Shown piece by piece: positions 8,690-20,395 of a stretch of 64,000 nucleotides of DNA (within the stretch, counting starts at the first letter, position 1; each line of letters begins with the position of its first letter). The DNA comes from Actinomycetospora corticicola (GTDB lineage Bacteria > Actinomycetota > Actinomycetes > Mycobacteriales > Pseudonocardiaceae). Both the position numbers and the translations under genes were made by a program. The notes under the pieces were generated by a model. That model saw nothing but the letters and a program-made list of their open reading frames with translations, was not told where the DNA came from and made no database searches. The stretch lies in contig NZ_JACCBN010000001.1 in the NCBI RefSeq assembly GCF_013409505.1, positions 4,526,001 through 4,590,000 on the forward strand, given 5' to 3'.

Positions 8690-9036
8690 GACGCTTGCTC
8701 CTCGCTGAGGGGGGCTCCGGCTCCCCGGGGGGCGGTGCGTCCGGAGTCGGTGGACCCCGGACGACGACGGGGCGGGGGCACGGGGTCCAGGCCACCAGGG
8801 TGCCAGGGTGCGCACTTGAGCAGGCGCCAGACGGTGAGTCCGGTCCCGCGCACCACACCGTGCACGCGCAGGGCCTCGACGCCGTAGGCGCTGCAGGTCG
8901 GGTGGAAACGACAGTGCGGCAGGAACAGGGGGGAGATCCACCGCTGGTAGAAGCGGAGCACGGCGATGAGCACCCGCGCCGCCGGACCGGGGCGCGACGG
9001 TTCTGCGGCCTCCGGTCGGGTCCCGGGCTCGGTCAC
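8683..9036 (-). CDS. yidD: Membrane protein insertion efficiency factor YidD
   Basis: Protein of 117 residues of the YidD family, which aids YidC-dependent insertion. The signature [20 protein letters not shown] (about residues 28-47) and the following [11 protein letters not shown] (about 72-82) are diagnostic. The Cys-rich amphipathic core is intact. The N-terminal 20 residues and the C-terminal 35 residues are variable, low-complexity tails. GTG start. It sits in the usual order rnpA-yidD-yidC, with a 7-bp overlap into yidC. Confidence 0.92.
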   Translation of the reverse strand: MTEPGTRPEAAEPSRPGPAARVLIAVLRFYQRWISPLFLPHCRFHPTCSAYGVEALRVHGVVRGTGLTVWRLLKCAPWHPGGLDPVPPPRRRPGSTDSGRTAPRGAGAPLSEEQASC

Positions 9037-9167
9037 GTCGCGTTCTCCCCTCGGCCTCCACGGCGCGGTCGCGCTCCATGGTGCCCGCGGCGACGGCCGG
9101 GGGCGACCATCCGGGACGGATCGCCCCGCAGCACCACCCGTCGTCGGGACGCGGGAGGCCGGAGGGG

Positions 9168-9536
9168 CTAGGACGGGGCGACCACGACGAGGCGTGGTCG
9201 CAGGTCCAGGCGACGGAGCGCCGCGTCGAGGTCGTCGGCGAGCTCCGCCGACGACGAGCCCGCCGCCGGCGGGTGCGCCCGGACCACCAGGGCGGTCCCC
9301 GCAGGCAGGTCCCCGAGGCGGTCCGCCACGAGGTGGCGCAGACGCCGCGAGATGCGATGCCGCTCGACGGAGTTCCCCACGGCCCGACCCACGACGAAGC
9401 CTGCCCGCGAGGGGCCGGCCGGACCGTCGGGGGTCAGCGCATGGACCGAGAGCCGACGACGGCCCGCCTTGCGTCCGCGACGCAGGACGAGCCGGAAGTC
9501 GTCGGGCCGGCGGACGCGGTGAGCCGGGGGCAGCAC
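9168..9536 (-). CDS. rnpA: Ribonuclease P protein component RnpA
   Basis: Basic protein of 122 residues that binds RNase P RNA and aids removal of tRNA 5' leaders. The N-terminal [17 protein letters not shown] and the RNR-type box [18 protein letters not shown] (about residues 53-70) identify it; the canonical NRVKRRLRE is HRISRRLRH here. The GTG at 9536 is the first good start; the frame continues upstream only as antisense of dnaA. It begins 28 bp after rpmH and is probably co-transcribed from the rpmH promoter. Confidence 0.93.
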   Translation of the reverse strand: MLPPAHRVRRPDDFRLVLRRGRKAGRRRLSVHALTPDGPAGPSRAGFVVGRAVGNSVERHRISRRLRHLVADRLGDLPAGTALVVRAHPPAAGSSSAELADDLDAALRRLDLRPRLVVVAPS

Positions 9537-9564
9537 GCACGGACCTCGACCGGCTCGGAGAGGA

Positions 9565-9708
9565 TCAGGCGGAGAGCTCGGCGCGGCCCTTGCGGCGGCG
9601 GTTCGCCAGCACCGCACGGCCGGCGCGCGTCGACATGCGCAGCCGGAAGCCGTGGGTCTTCGACCGACGACGGTTGTTCGGCTGGAACGTGCGCTTGCCC
9701 TTGGCCAC
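9565..9708 (-). CDS. rpmH: 50S ribosomal protein L34
   Basis: Complete L34 of 47 residues: [20 protein letters not shown] followed by [20 protein letters not shown]. It is a structural protein of the large ribosomal subunit. GTG start at 9708. It is the first gene of the leftward rpmH-rnpA-yidD-yidC-khpB-rsmG-parA-parB series, divergent from dnaA. Confidence 0.98.
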   Translation of the reverse strand: MAKGKRTFQPNNRRRSKTHGFRLRMSTRAGRAVLANRRRKGRAELSA

Positions 9709-10208
9709 GACTGAGAACTCCTGCGTCGGCTCACCCCGGTCGTGGGGGAGCGCGGGTGCTCCGCGGCACGTCGAGCGGCCAGGGTTTCGTCCCTGGGCAC
9801 GACGGACCCGGATCCGGTCCCGCACAGAGTAGCCCAGCACCCGGCCGCCCCTCGGACCCGCCCCGGCCGGAGGGCGCGTGGGCGGGATGGGCCACAGTGG
9901 TCCCGGAAGCGGGCCGCAGGTGTCCGCGGTCGACGTCGGTGCCACCCGGAGGTTGTGGCTCGGCACGGCCCCTTGTTAGCGTCCGGCACCCCGAGCGGCA
10001 CCGGGCACCGCCGAGCGATCGGCCCTGGGGCCCGAGCCGGTGGGCGCAGCGGACGGGACCGGACGCAGGAACGGACCGCAGCGAGCGATGTGATTCGGTG
10101 CGGACCCCGACACTGGGGGTCCGCGCGGCCGACGGCGCCTCGTCGTGCACAGTTGTGGACAAGCCTGTGGACGCGCGCGCCCGGGACCGGATCAGGGGGA
10201 GGGCAGCG
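9709..10208. promoter_or_regulatory. Divergent rpmH/dnaA promoter region
   Basis: 500-bp spacer with no convincing gene. It holds a -10-like TACTCT on the minus strand at 9826-9831 (for rpmH), a -10-like TAGCGT on the plus strand at 9977-9982 (for dnaA, giving a long leader), and a DnaA box at 10154-10162. No clear -35 elements are visible. GGGGGAGGG just upstream of the dnaA ATG is its ribosome binding site. Confidence 0.55.
10154..10174. promoter_or_regulatory. DnaA boxes upstream of dnaA
   Basis: TGTGGACAA at 10154-10162 is a perfect inverse TTGTCCACA box. TGTGGACGC at 10166-10174 is a weaker copy 12 bp on. Their place in the dnaA leader suggests autoregulation. Confidence 0.7.
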
Positions 10209-11888
10209 ATGACGGACCAGCTCTCCGATCTGGACGAGACCTGGGCCCGCGTCGTCGCCGAGCTCACCGCGCCGACCGCCGACCCGGCCGACCGGCCGAC
10301 GCTCTCCGCGCAGCAGCGGGCCTGGATCCGTGTGACGCGACCGCTCGGGCTGCTCGACGACACCGCGCTGCTCGCCGCGCCGAGCGAGTTCGCGAAGGAG
10401 GCGATCGAACGCGTCCTGCGCGACCCGATCGTCGACGCCCTGTCCCGGCGCATCGGCCGGCCGGTCCAGCTCGCCGTCCGGGTCGACCACAGCTCCCGCG
10501 GCGGCGACGACCACGGGTCCGGTCCGGAGACCTCGCCGCTGCCGCGCCTCTCCGCGTCGGCCGGGACCTACTCCGGCGACGGCTACTCCCGCCCCGCCTA
10601 CGACGACGGCGGTCCCGACACCGGGTACCTCACCGGGGACCGCTCCCACCGCGCGGACGCGATCAGCGCCGCGGCCGGGGTCGGCCGCCTGACCAACAAC
10701 CCCGACCGCTCCCACCCCGAGGAGGAGGTCGACGAGGTCCGCGACGGCCTCGCCGCCGTCCACGAGATCTGGAGCCCGCCCGGCCGCACCGACGCCCCGA
10801 GCCGGCCGGCCCCCGAGGTGCCCGCCGACGGAGCGCGGGGTGCCCCCCGGTCGCAGACCCGGCTGAACGAGAAGTACCTCTTCGACACCTTCGTCATCGG
10901 CGCCTCGAACCGCTTCGCGCACGCCGCGGCGGTCGCGGTCGCCGAGGCGCCCGCGCGGGCCTACAACCCGCTGTTCGTGTGGGGCGACTCCGGCCTCGGC
11001 AAGACCCACCTGCTGCACGCCGTCGGGCACTACGCCCAGCGCCTCTTCTCCGGCATGCGGGTGCGGTACGTGTCGACCGAGGAGTTCACGAACGACTTCA
11101 TCAACTCGCTGCGCGACGACCGCAAGGTCGCCTTCCAGCGGCGCTACCGCGACGTCGACGTGCTGCTCGTGGACGACATCCAGTTCCTCGAGGGCAAGGA
11201 GGGGACGCAGGAGGAGTTCTTCCACACCTTCAACACCCTCCACAACGCCAACAAGCAGATCGTCGTCTCCTCCGACCGCCCGCCCAAGCGCCTGGAGACC
11301 CTCGAGGACCGGCTCCGCACGCGGTTCGAGTGGGGCCTGATCACCGACATCCAGCCGCCCGAGCTCGAGACCCGCATCGCGATCCTGCGCAAGAAGGCGG
11401 CCGGTGAGCGGATGGCCGCCCCGCCGGAGGTCCTCGAGTTCATCGCCGACCGCATCGAGCGCAACATCCGCGAGCTCGAGGGCGCGCTGATCCGCGTCAC
11501 CGCGTTCGCCTCGCTCAACCGGCAGCCGATCGACCTGCAGCTCGCCGAGATCGTGCTGCGCGACCTCATCCCGGACTCCCGCCAGTCCGAGATCACGGCG
11601 CCCACGATCATGGCGGTGACGGCCGAGTTCTACGCCGTCTCCATCGACGACCTCACCGGCCCGGGCAAGACCAAGGCCCTCGCCCTGTCCCGCCAGATCG
11701 CGATGTACCTCTGCCGCGAGTTGACCGACCTCTCGCTGCCCCGGATCGGGCAGATGTTCGGCAACCGGGACCACACGACGGTCATGCACGCGGACAAGAA
11801 GATCCGCAAGGAGATGGCGGAGCGCCGCCGGACCTACGAGCAGGTCCAGGAGCTCACCGCGCGCATCAAGCAGCGCGCCCGCAGCTGA
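10209..11888 (+). CDS. dnaA: Chromosomal replication initiator protein DnaA
   Basis: DnaA of 559 residues. Domain I (residues 1-95) begins [11 protein letters not shown] long disordered domain II (about 96-215, Ser/Pro/Asp-rich) follows, as in other actinobacteria. The AAA+ domain has Walker [10 protein letters not shown] (about 258-266) and Walker [12 protein letters not shown] (about 318-328). The C-terminal DNA-binding domain carries the signature [14 protein letters not shown] (about 519-532). The ATG at 10209 follows a good purine-rich ribosome site; the longer in-frame extension upstream is unlikely. It opens the oriC unwinding reaction and loads the helicase. Confidence 0.98.
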   Translation: MTDQLSDLDETWARVVAELTAPTADPADRPTLSAQQRAWIRVTRPLGLLDDTALLAAPSEFAKEAIERVLRDPIVDALSRRIGRPVQLAVRVDHSSRGGDDHGSGPETSPLPRLSASAGTYSGDGYSRPAYDDGGPDTGYLTGDRSHRADAISAAAGVGRLTNNPDRSHPEEEVDEVRDGLAAVHEIWSPPGRTDAPSRPAPEVPADGARGAPRSQTRLNEKYLFDTFVIGASNRFAHAAAVAVAEAPARAYNPLFVWGDSGLGKTHLLHAVGHYAQRLFSGMRVRYVSTEEFTNDFINSLRDDRKVAFQRRYRDVDVLLVDDIQFLEGKEGTQEEFFHTFNTLHNANKQIVVSSDRPPKRLETLEDRLRTRFEWGLITDIQPPELETRIAILRKKAAGERMAAPPEVLEFIADRIERNIRELEGALIRVTAFASLNRQPIDLQLAEIVLRDLIPDSRQSEITAPTIMAVTAEFYAVSIDDLTGPGKTKALALSRQIAMYLCRELTDLSLPRIGQMFGNRDHTTVMHADKKIRKEMAERRRTYEQVQELTARIKQRARS

Positions 11889-11940
11889 GCCTTCGCCCCT
11901 TCCCGACGGCGGGTCGCGCCGGTCCGGGCGCTCGCGCCCG

Positions 11941-12214
11941 GCGAGGTTCACATCAGGCATCCCGCCCGCCCCGCAGACCTGCCTCATGTGCACCTCGCGC
12001 CGGCGCTGCCCACCCGCGCCTCGGCGAGGTTCACGTCAGGCATCCCGTTGGCCCCGTGGACCTGCCCCCTGTGCACCTCGCGCCGGCAGCTGACCCTCCG
12101 CACCTTTCCGACGGCGGGTCGCGCCGGTCCGGGCGCGCGCGCCCACCCGCGCCTGGGCGAGGTTCACGCCAGGCATCCCGTCGGCGCCGTGAACCTGCCT
12201 TGTGTGCACCTCGC
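11941..12214. repeat. Triple 58-bp palindromic repeat in oriC
   Basis: Three 58-bp copies lie at 11941-11998, 12024-12081 and 12157-12214. They align without gaps, and 46 of 58 positions are the same in all three. Each starts GCGAGGTTCAC and ends TGTGCACCTCGC, so each can fold into a hairpin; in copy 1 the outer 19-nt arms pair at 17 positions. Copies 2 and 3 are both preceded by CCCACCCGCGCCT. A 41-nt block with 2 differences precedes copy 1 (11899-11939) and copy 3 (12104-12144). Confidence 0.85.
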
Positions 12215-12573
12215 ACCACGGCCCACGCCAGCCCGTCCCGTAGCCCGTTCCGGTGGTCCTCGACGGCCCGACGGCGTGTCCTCCCCGGTGCCGAGGACGG
12301 CCGCGACCACCGTCGACGCCTGCGGTCGCGCCACGTGGTCGTCCGGCACCGACGACCGGCCGCCACCACCGTCCCCGCCCGCGCGACCACGCTGCGCGCC
12401 CGACCAGGCCCCGGATCCGACGCTGCGTGAGCACGAATGGGACAGACGTGCGGTGCGCGGGCGACACGCGCACCCGATCGGGCCGACCGCTCGTCCGGCG
12501 CCCGCCGCGGGAGAGCCGCTCGGCGCGTCGCCGTGGCGGTGCGCGATCGTTCGACCCCCGATCGACCCACAGC

Positions 12574-12594
12574 TGGGGACAAGTCTGTGGACAG
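12574..12594. promoter_or_regulatory. DnaA box pair in oriC
   Basis: TGGGGACAA (12574-12582) and TGTGGACAG (12586-12594) are inverse forms of TTGTCCCCA and CTGTCCACA. They stand 12 bp apart in the same orientation and form the clearest DnaA-binding cluster inside the dnaA-dnaN spacer. Confidence 0.7.
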
Positions 12595-12962
12595 CCGCCC
12601 ACGACGGGTGGATGGAGGGTGGTGCGGGCCGGGGTGCCCGACGTCCGTCCACCGGACACGCCGATCCGTCCCCGGATCCGGGGACGGGCGACCGCGTCCA
12701 CCCACATCCGGTGGGGCCGCCCGACCTGCATCGACGGCGGTGCTCCACAGCGTGCACAGGACCTACTGTCATTCCTGTTCTCTCTCTTCTAGAGAACTCC
12801 TGAAGAACAGGGGTTGGGGAGCGATCGCCCCGCCGGTCCTGCACAGGGCCGGAGTGTCGGACCCCCCTGGCAAGCTCTACCGTGACGACCTGCCCGGATC
12901 CGGGGCCGACGAGTCCCGGGACCCGAGGCAGGCACGCCCGTCCGACACGTCAGGAGAGCCCG

Positions 12963-14183
12963 ATGAAGTTCCGCGTGGAGCGCGACGCCTTCGCCGACGC
13001 GGTGGCCTTCGTCGCGCGCAGCCTGCCCAGCCGGGCGCCCGTGCCGGTCCTCGGCGGGGTCCTGCTCGACGCGTCCGACGAGGGCACGCTGACCGTGTCC
13101 GGCTTCGACTACGAGGTCTCGGCCCGGGTCGAGGTGCCGGCGATGATCGGCGACGGCGGCCGCGCGCTGGTGTCCGGGCGGCTGCTCGCCGACATCACGC
13201 GCTCGCTGCCGCCGCACCCGGTGGACCTCACGGTCGACGGCCCCCGGGCCTCGCTGACCTGTGGCAACGCGCGGTTCAGCCTGCCCACGATGTCGGCCGA
13301 GGACTACCCGCAGCTCCCCGAGATGCCCCCGGTGGTCGGCGAGCTCGCGCCCGACGTGTTCGCCCGCGCCGTGTCGCAGGTCGCCGTCGCCGCCGGCCGC
13401 GACGACACGCTGCCGATGCTGACCGGCATCCGGGTCGAGATCGACGGGTCCGCGCTCACCATGGCGGCGACGGACCGGTTCCGGCTGGCCGTCCGCGAGT
13501 TCACCTGGGAGCCCGGCGAGAACCCCGCCTCGCCCGACGGCGAGCCCACCGCGATCCTCGCCCCGGCCCGCACGCTCTCCGAGGCGGCCAAGACGCTGAC
13601 GTCGGCCGGCGGCACCATCGAGCTCGCCCTCGGCCGCGGCGACGGTCTGCTCGGCCTCTCCGGCGGCGGGCGCCGGTCCACCACGCGGCTGCTCGACGCG
13701 GAGTTCCCCCGCTACCGCCAGCTGCTGCCCAAGGAGCACACCTCCGCGGCGGTCATCGAGATCGGCCCGCTGGTCGACGCGATCAAGCGCGTCTCGCTGG
13801 TGGCCGAGCGCGGCACGCAGGTGCGCCTGGAGTTCGACGAGGGCTCGCTGCGGCTCACCGCCGGCGGTGACGACGAGGGCAGCGCGGAGGAGCAGCTCCC
13901 CTGCTCGTTCGCGGGCGAGCCGCTGACGATCGCTTTCAACCCCGGCTACCTGCTCGACGGGCTCGGGGCGCTGGGCGCCGACCACGCCCACCTGTCCTTC
14001 ACCACGCCGAGCCGCCCGGCGCTGCTGCGTCCGGCGTCGGCTCCCGGCGAGGGGTCGACCGACGACGAGGCCGCCGCCCAGGGCGCCACCGCCGTCGAGC
14101 CCGGGCCGGAGACGGACACCTCCCTGCCCGAGCCGCGGCCGGGATACCTGTACCTGCTCATGCCGGTGCGTCTGCCCGGCTGA
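12963..14183 (+). CDS. dnaN: DNA polymerase III subunit beta (sliding clamp)
   Basis: Beta clamp of 406 residues that encircles DNA and tethers the replicative polymerase. It begins [20 protein letters not shown], and the three clamp domains are recognisable ([11 protein letters not shown] about residues 173-183; [13 protein letters not shown] about 244-256). It ends in the conserved [10 protein letters not shown]. An acidic, low-complexity insert of about 40 residues sits just before that last strand and makes the protein longer than most clamps. The ATG at 12963 follows AGGAG; upstream in-frame codons lack homology. Confidence 0.97.
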   Translation: MKFRVERDAFADAVAFVARSLPSRAPVPVLGGVLLDASDEGTLTVSGFDYEVSARVEVPAMIGDGGRALVSGRLLADITRSLPPHPVDLTVDGPRASLTCGNARFSLPTMSAEDYPQLPEMPPVVGELAPDVFARAVSQVAVAAGRDDTLPMLTGIRVEIDGSALTMAATDRFRLAVREFTWEPGENPASPDGEPTAILAPARTLSEAAKTLTSAGGTIELALGRGDGLLGLSGGGRRSTTRLLDAEFPRYRQLLPKEHTSAAVIEIGPLVDAIKRVSLVAERGTQVRLEFDEGSLRLTAGGDDEGSAEEQLPCSFAGEPLTIAFNPGYLLDGLGALGADHAHLSFTTPSRPALLRPASAPGEGSTDDEAAAQGATAVEPGPETDTSLPEPRPGYLYLLMPVRLPG

Positions 14184-14302
14184 TCGCCCGATCGGCGGCC
14201 CACGATCCGCGGACGACGATCCGGGGTAGGTCAGCCGGGACGGTCGCCAGCGGGGTGGACGCAGCGGAGCTCGACCCCACGTCGGAAGAGGAGCGGATCG
14301 CG

Positions 14303-15214
14303 GTGCAGCTGGGAATGGTCGGGCTCGGTCGGATGGGCGGCAACATGGCCGAGCGGCTCCGCGCCGCCGGGCACGAGGTCGTCGGCTACGCGAACGACGG
14401 CACCGGGGACGTGCAGTCCCTCGAGGAGCTGGTGGGGGCCCTGGCGGCGCCGCGGACGGTGTGGCTGATGGTCCCCTCCGGCGACCCGACGCACTCGACG
14501 GTGGAGAGCCTCGCGGGCCTGCTGGAGTCGGGCGACCTCGTCGTCGACGGCGGGAACAGCCGGTTCACCGACGACACGGTGCACGCCGAGCGGCTGGGCG
14601 CCGGCGGGGTCCACTACGCCGACTGCGGCGTCTCCGGCGGCGTCTGGGGCCGCACCGAGGGCTACGGCCTGATGGCGGGCGGCTCCGACGAGGACATCGA
14701 GCGGCTCATGCCGGTCTTCGACGCGCTGCGGCCCGAGGGTCCGCGCGAGGAGGGCTTCGCCCACGCCGGACCGGTCGGTGCCGGCCACTACGCGAAGATG
14801 GTGCACAACGGCGTGGAGTACGGCCTCATGCAGGCCTACGCCGAGGGCTACGAGCTGCTGAGCGCGGGCGGCCCGGTCACCGACGTCGGTGCCGTGATGA
14901 AGGCCTGGAGCCGCGGCACCGTCGTGCGCAGCTGGCTGCTCGACCTCATGGTCCTCGCCCTCGAGGCCGACCCGCACCTCGACCAGATCACCGGCTACGC
15001 CGAGGACTCCGGCGAGGGCCGGTGGACCGTCGACGAGGCGATCGTGCACGCGGTGCCGCTGCCGGTGATCTCGGCGGCGCTGTTCGCCCGGTTCGCCTCC
15101 CGGCAGACCGACTCGCCCGCGATGAAGGCGGTCGCGGCGCTGCGGGCCCAGTTCGGCGGCCACGCCGTGCACAAGGCGGGCGAGGCCGCGAACGAGCCGC
15201 CGACGGGCGGCTAG
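14303..15214 (+). CDS. gnd: 6-phosphogluconate dehydrogenase, decarboxylating (short GndA/YqeC type)
   Basis: Protein of 303 residues that oxidises and decarboxylates 6-phosphogluconate to ribulose 5-phosphate in the pentose phosphate pathway. The N-terminal Rossmann motif is [16 protein letters not shown] (about residues 4-19). [11 protein letters not shown] (about 90-100), [16 protein letters not shown] (about 116-131) and [18 protein letters not shown] (catalytic Lys, about 164-181) are family signatures. The short length fits the NAD-preferring subclass. GTG start with GGAG 9 nt upstream. It lies between dnaN and recF as in many actinobacteria. Confidence 0.93.
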   Translation: MQLGMVGLGRMGGNMAERLRAAGHEVVGYANDGTGDVQSLEELVGALAAPRTVWLMVPSGDPTHSTVESLAGLLESGDLVVDGGNSRFTDDTVHAERLGAGGVHYADCGVSGGVWGRTEGYGLMAGGSDEDIERLMPVFDALRPEGPREEGFAHAGPVGAGHYAKMVHNGVEYGLMQAYAEGYELLSAGGPVTDVGAVMKAWSRGTVVRSWLLDLMVLALEADPHLDQITGYAEDSGEGRWTVDEAIVHAVPLPVISAALFARFASRQTDSPAMKAVAALRAQFGGHAVHKAGEAANEPPTGG

Positions 15215-15248
15215 TTCCCCCGGTCGAAGCGGCGCGACGGGAGGGCCG

Positions 15249-16424
15249 ATGTACGTGCGGGAGCTGTCGGTCACCGACTTCCGGTCGTGGGCGCAGGCCG
15301 ACCTGACCTTCGAGCCCGGGGTGTCCGTGCTGGTCGGGGCCAACGGTCAGGGCAAGACGAACCTGGTGGAGGCCGTCGGTTACCTGGCCACGCTGGGCTC
15401 GCACCGGGTGTCGTCCGACGCCCCGCTCGTCCGGCGGGGCGCGGCGGCCGCCCAGGTCCGGGCCACCGTGGTCAACGGCGGCCGGGAGCTGACCGTCCAG
15501 GTCGAGATCCAGCTCGGCAAGGCCAACCGGGCCCGCGTGAACCGGTCGCCGGTGCCCCGGGCGCGGGAAATCCTGGGGATCGTCCGCACCGTGGTCTTCG
15601 CGCCCGAGGACCTCGCGCTCGTCCGGGGCGACCCCGGCGAGCGCCGGGGGTTCCTCGACGAGCTCCTGGTCGCCCGGGCGCCGCGCTGGGCCGGCGTGCG
15701 GGCCGAGTACGACAAGGTCCTCCGCCAGCGCTCCGCGCTGCTCAAGTCCGCCCGGTCGGCCCGGGGGGCGCGGGAGGCGGGCACGTTGGAGGTCTGGGAC
15801 GCCCACCTCGCCCGGGCGGGGGCGGCCCTCACCGCCGGCCGCATGCAGTTGACCGCGGCGCTGGCCCCGCACGTCACGGCCGCGTACGCGGGGGTCGCGC
15901 CCGAGTCGGTGCCGGTCGGCGCGCGCTACCGCTCGCGGGTGGCCGCGGTCGACGAGCTCGCCGCCGCGGTGGAGGGCCAGGACGACGTCACGGGCGGCGC
16001 CGCCCACGCGGAGCTGACCGCCGCGGTGGAGGGCGCGCTGCTCGAGGAGATCGGTCGGCGGCGGGACCAGGAGATCGAGCGCGGCGTCTGCCTGGTCGGG
16101 CCGCACCGCGACGAGCTCGACCTCACCCTCGGCGAGGGACCCGCCAAGGGCTACGCCAGCCACGGCGAGTCCTGGGCCCTCGCCCTGTCCCTGCGCCTGG
16201 GCGGCTTCGAGCTGCTGCGTGAGGAGGGCTCGGAGCCGATCCTGGTGCTCGACGACGTCTTCGCGGAGCTCGACGCCCGACGTCGGGACGCCCTCGCCCG
16301 GACGGCCGCGCGGGCCGAACAGGTCCTCGTGACGGCGGCCGTGGACGACGACGTCCCCACCGTTCTGAGTGGCACACGCTATGTGATCGAGGCAGGCACC
16401 GTGCGTGACGGGTTGGCGTCATGA
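15249..16424 (+). CDS. recF: DNA replication and repair protein RecF
   Basis: RecF of 391 residues, an SMC-like ATPase that binds gapped DNA and helps RecA load. Walker A is GANGQGKTN (about residues 30-38). The ABC-type Walker B/D-loop is [14 protein letters not shown] (about 331-344), preceded by a signature-like [13 protein letters not shown]. The start [14 protein letters not shown] is canonical. It lies 34 bp after gnd and runs into dciA. Confidence 0.96.
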   Translation: MYVRELSVTDFRSWAQADLTFEPGVSVLVGANGQGKTNLVEAVGYLATLGSHRVSSDAPLVRRGAAAAQVRATVVNGGRELTVQVEIQLGKANRARVNRSPVPRAREILGIVRTVVFAPEDLALVRGDPGERRGFLDELLVARAPRWAGVRAEYDKVLRQRSALLKSARSARGAREAGTLEVWDAHLARAGAALTAGRMQLTAALAPHVTAAYAGVAPESVPVGARYRSRVAAVDELAAAVEGQDDVTGGAAHAELTAAVEGALLEEIGRRRDQEIERGVCLVGPHRDELDLTLGEGPAKGYASHGESWALALSLRLGGFELLREEGSEPILVLDDVFAELDARRRDALARTAARAEQVLVTAAVDDDVPTVLSGTRYVIEAGTVRDGLAS

Positions 16425-16446
16425 CGGTCGACGGGAGTGGTTCCTG

Positions 16447-17274
16447 GTGAGCCGAATCGGTGACGGCGACGGAAAACCTGTGGACAGACCTGTGGACGCT
16501 GTGGACAACTCGGGGTCGAAGCGTCGTCCGAGCCGTCGCCGGCGCCCGGATCCGGCGGATGACCTGCAGGGTCTGCTCGACGTGACCGGCCCGGCCGTCC
16601 ACACCCCGACCACGGAGACGGACCCGGTCGTCCTGCCGCCCGCCCGTCTCGGCCCGCGGGGCGCCACGGTCGGCGCAACGGGCACCACGGAGCGTGCTCG
16701 CGGGACGGAGCCCATCGAGTCCGGTGAGACCGACCCACACGGGGGAGACCCGGACCGGCCCCGCGGCTCCGACATCGCGCGGGCCGCGCTGGAGGCCGCG
16801 CGGGCCCAGCAGGCCGAGCGCGGTCTCACGCCGGGCCGCGCGCGGCGCACCGTGCGGCGGGACGCGGGGGAGTCGACGCGGCGCCGCCGACGCCGGTGGT
16901 CCGGCCCGGGCTCGGACGACCGCGACCCGCAGACCCTCGGCCGCCTCGCGTCCCGGCTCTCCACCCAGCGCGGGTGGGCCCCACGGCTCGCGAACGGGTC
17001 CGTGTTCGGGCGCTGGGCGGAGCTGGTCGGCCAGGAGGTGGCCGAGCACGCCACCCCCACCGCGCTGCGCGACGGCGAGCTCACCGTGCAGGCCGACTCC
17101 ACGGCCTGGGCGACCCAGCTCCGCCTGCTGCAGCGCCAGCTGCTCGGTCGGATCGCCGCCGGCCTCGGTCCCGACGTCGTGACGGGCATGCGCATCCACG
17201 GTCCCACCGCGCCGAGCTGGCGGCGCGGCCCGCGGCACGTGTCGGGTCGAGGGCCCCGCGACACGTACGGGTGA
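16447..17274 (+). CDS. dciA: DciA-family replicative helicase operator (DUF721)
   Basis: Protein of 275 residues with a C-terminal DUF721/DciA domain (about residues 160-255, including GRWAELVGQEVAEHATP and ELTVQADSTAWATQLRLL). DciA is the ancestral bacterial factor that helps load or activate the DnaB helicase; the mycobacterial gene (Rv0004) is in the same place after recF. The first 150 residues are disordered and basic. I chose the GTG at 16447 because GGGAG stands about 8 nt upstream. Three DnaA boxes lie inside the first 20 codons. Confidence 0.9.
   Translation: MSRIGDGDGKPVDRPVDAVDNSGSKRRPSRRRRPDPADDLQGLLDVTGPAVHTPTTETDPVVLPPARLGPRGATVGATGTTERARGTEPIESGETDPHGGDPDRPRGSDIARAALEAARAQQAERGLTPGRARRTVRRDAGESTRRRRRRWSGPGSDDRDPQTLGRLASRLSTQRGWAPRLANGSVFGRWAELVGQEVAEHATPTALRDGELTVQADSTAWATQLRLLQRQLLGRIAAGLGPDVVTGMRIHGPTAPSWRRGPRHVSGRGPRDTYG
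16479..16508. promoter_or_regulatory. DnaA-box cluster inside dciA
   Basis: Three TGTGGAC-type boxes in the same orientation lie within 30 bp: TGTGGACAG (16479-16487), TGTGGACGC (16491-16499) and TGTGGACAA (16500-16508, a perfect TTGTCCACA). They encode the repeating PVDRPVDAVDN near the DciA N-terminus. Confidence 0.7.
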
Positions 17275-19503
<2,229 letters not shown>

Positions 19504-19527
19504 GCGCGCGCTGATCGACCGGCGCGC

Positions 19528-19543
19528 GGTTCCACGGGAAACG
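19528..19543. promoter_or_regulatory. parS-like site after gyrB
   Basis: GGTTCCACGGGAAACG differs from the window's own parS core (GTTCCACGTGAAAC) at one base, T to G in the centre. It is intergenic, 7 kb right of oriC. It may be a weak ParB site. Confidence 0.5.
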
Positions 19544-19605
19544 TCGATCGCTACCCTCCCCCCGGTGCGTCCGTCCGGACGCGTCGGAGGGGAGGGCGCG
19601 GCGCA

Positions 19606-20349
19606 GTGGACACCACCGCTGGGTTGAGCCGGTTGCTGCGGACGGTCGCTCCGCACGCCTGGTTCCTGGAGGACGAGGTCGCGGGTCTCGCGGAGTTCGT
19701 CGGTCCCGGGGCCGTGTGCGTCGACGTCGGGGCGGAGTTCGGCCTCTACACCTGGACCCTCGCCGGCCTCGTCGGCCCGCGCGGCCACGTCCACGCCGTC
19801 GAACCGCAGCCCGGGCCGGCGACGTTCGTCGACACCACCCGCCGGCTCATCGCCGCCGGGCACGTGACCGTGCACCGCACCGCCCTGGGGGCCGCCGCCG
19901 GCTCCGGGGCACTGTCCCTCCCGCGACGCGGCCTCCTCCCGGTCCACGGCCGCGCCTTCCTGACGACGGGTGCGGACGGCCTCGGCTCGAACGCCGAGTT
20001 CGCCCACCACGACGAGGTGCCCGTCGCGGTCGCCACCCTCGACGAGCTGGTCGCCGACCTGGCCCTCGAACGCCTCGACCTGGTCAAGGTCGACATCGAG
20101 GGGGCCGAGGTGAGCCTGTTGGCCGGAGCGGCGAAGACCCTCGAGAGCTTCCGGCCGGTGCTGATGCTCGAGCTCGAGGACCGCCACCTGGCCCGCTTCG
20201 GCGCCCGGGTGGCCGACGTCGTCGACGACCTCGCCGGGCTCGACTACCTCCCGCGGACGTGGCACGGCCGGTGGCTGCCCCGCCGCGCGGACGACGGGCG
20301 CCGCAACGTGCTCTTCCTCCCGGCGGAACAGGTCTTGACCGTCCCTTGA
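19606..20349 (+). CDS. FkbM-family SAM-dependent methyltransferase
   Basis: Protein of 247 residues with the FkbM fold. The SAM-binding loop VCVDVGAEFGLYTWTLA (about residues 37-53) is followed by the acidic VHAVEPQPGP (about 63-72). LDLVKVDIEGAEVSLLAGA (about 156-174) is the signature strand of the family. FkbM enzymes methylate hydroxyl groups on sugars, polyketides or lipids; the substrate cannot be told. The GTG start follows GGAGGGGAGGG. It is placed between gyrB and gyrA together with an MHS transporter, an unusual interruption. The iterated 15-bp motif occurs at 19967-19981 with one mismatch. Confidence 0.85.
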   Translation: MDTTAGLSRLLRTVAPHAWFLEDEVAGLAEFVGPGAVCVDVGAEFGLYTWTLAGLVGPRGHVHAVEPQPGPATFVDTTRRLIAAGHVTVHRTALGAAAGSGALSLPRRGLLPVHGRAFLTTGADGLGSNAEFAHHDEVPVAVATLDELVADLALERLDLVKVDIEGAEVSLLAGAAKTLESFRPVLMLELEDRHLARFGARVADVVDDLAGLDYLPRTWHGRWLPRRADDGRRNVLFLPAEQVLTVP

Positions 20350-20395
20350 CCGACCCTTCACCGTGGGCCGACCCAGCAGCCACGGGGAGGCAGCC

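Larger units (their letters stand above)
11889..12962. other. oriC: Chromosomal origin of replication (oriC), dnaA-dnaN spacer
   Basis: This 1,074-bp spacer between dnaA and dnaN holds no convincing gene. The left third carries a triple 58-bp palindromic repeat (11941-12214) and a duplicated 41-nt block (11899-11939 and 12104-12144). DnaA boxes are few: TGGGGACAA at 12574-12582, TGTGGACAG at 12586-12594 and a weak TGCTCCACA at 12741-12749. The least GC-rich part, about 12765-12815, contains an inverted repeat (CCTGTTC ... GAACAGG) and is a candidate unwinding or dnaN promoter region. Confidence 0.85.

Noticed and set aside
9537-11993. Minus-strand frame over dnaA, continuous with rnpA
   Set aside because: Shadow of dnaA in GC-rich DNA. 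RnpA homology begins at the GTG at 9536.
11941-12214. Triple repeat considered as a CRISPR array
   Set aside because: Only three copies, unequal spacers that themselves share sequence, repeats of 58 bp and no cas genes.
12031-12844. Several overlapping frames in the dnaA-dnaN spacer
   Set aside because: They span the triple repeat and DnaA boxes, have no ribosome site or family, and sit where oriC is expected.
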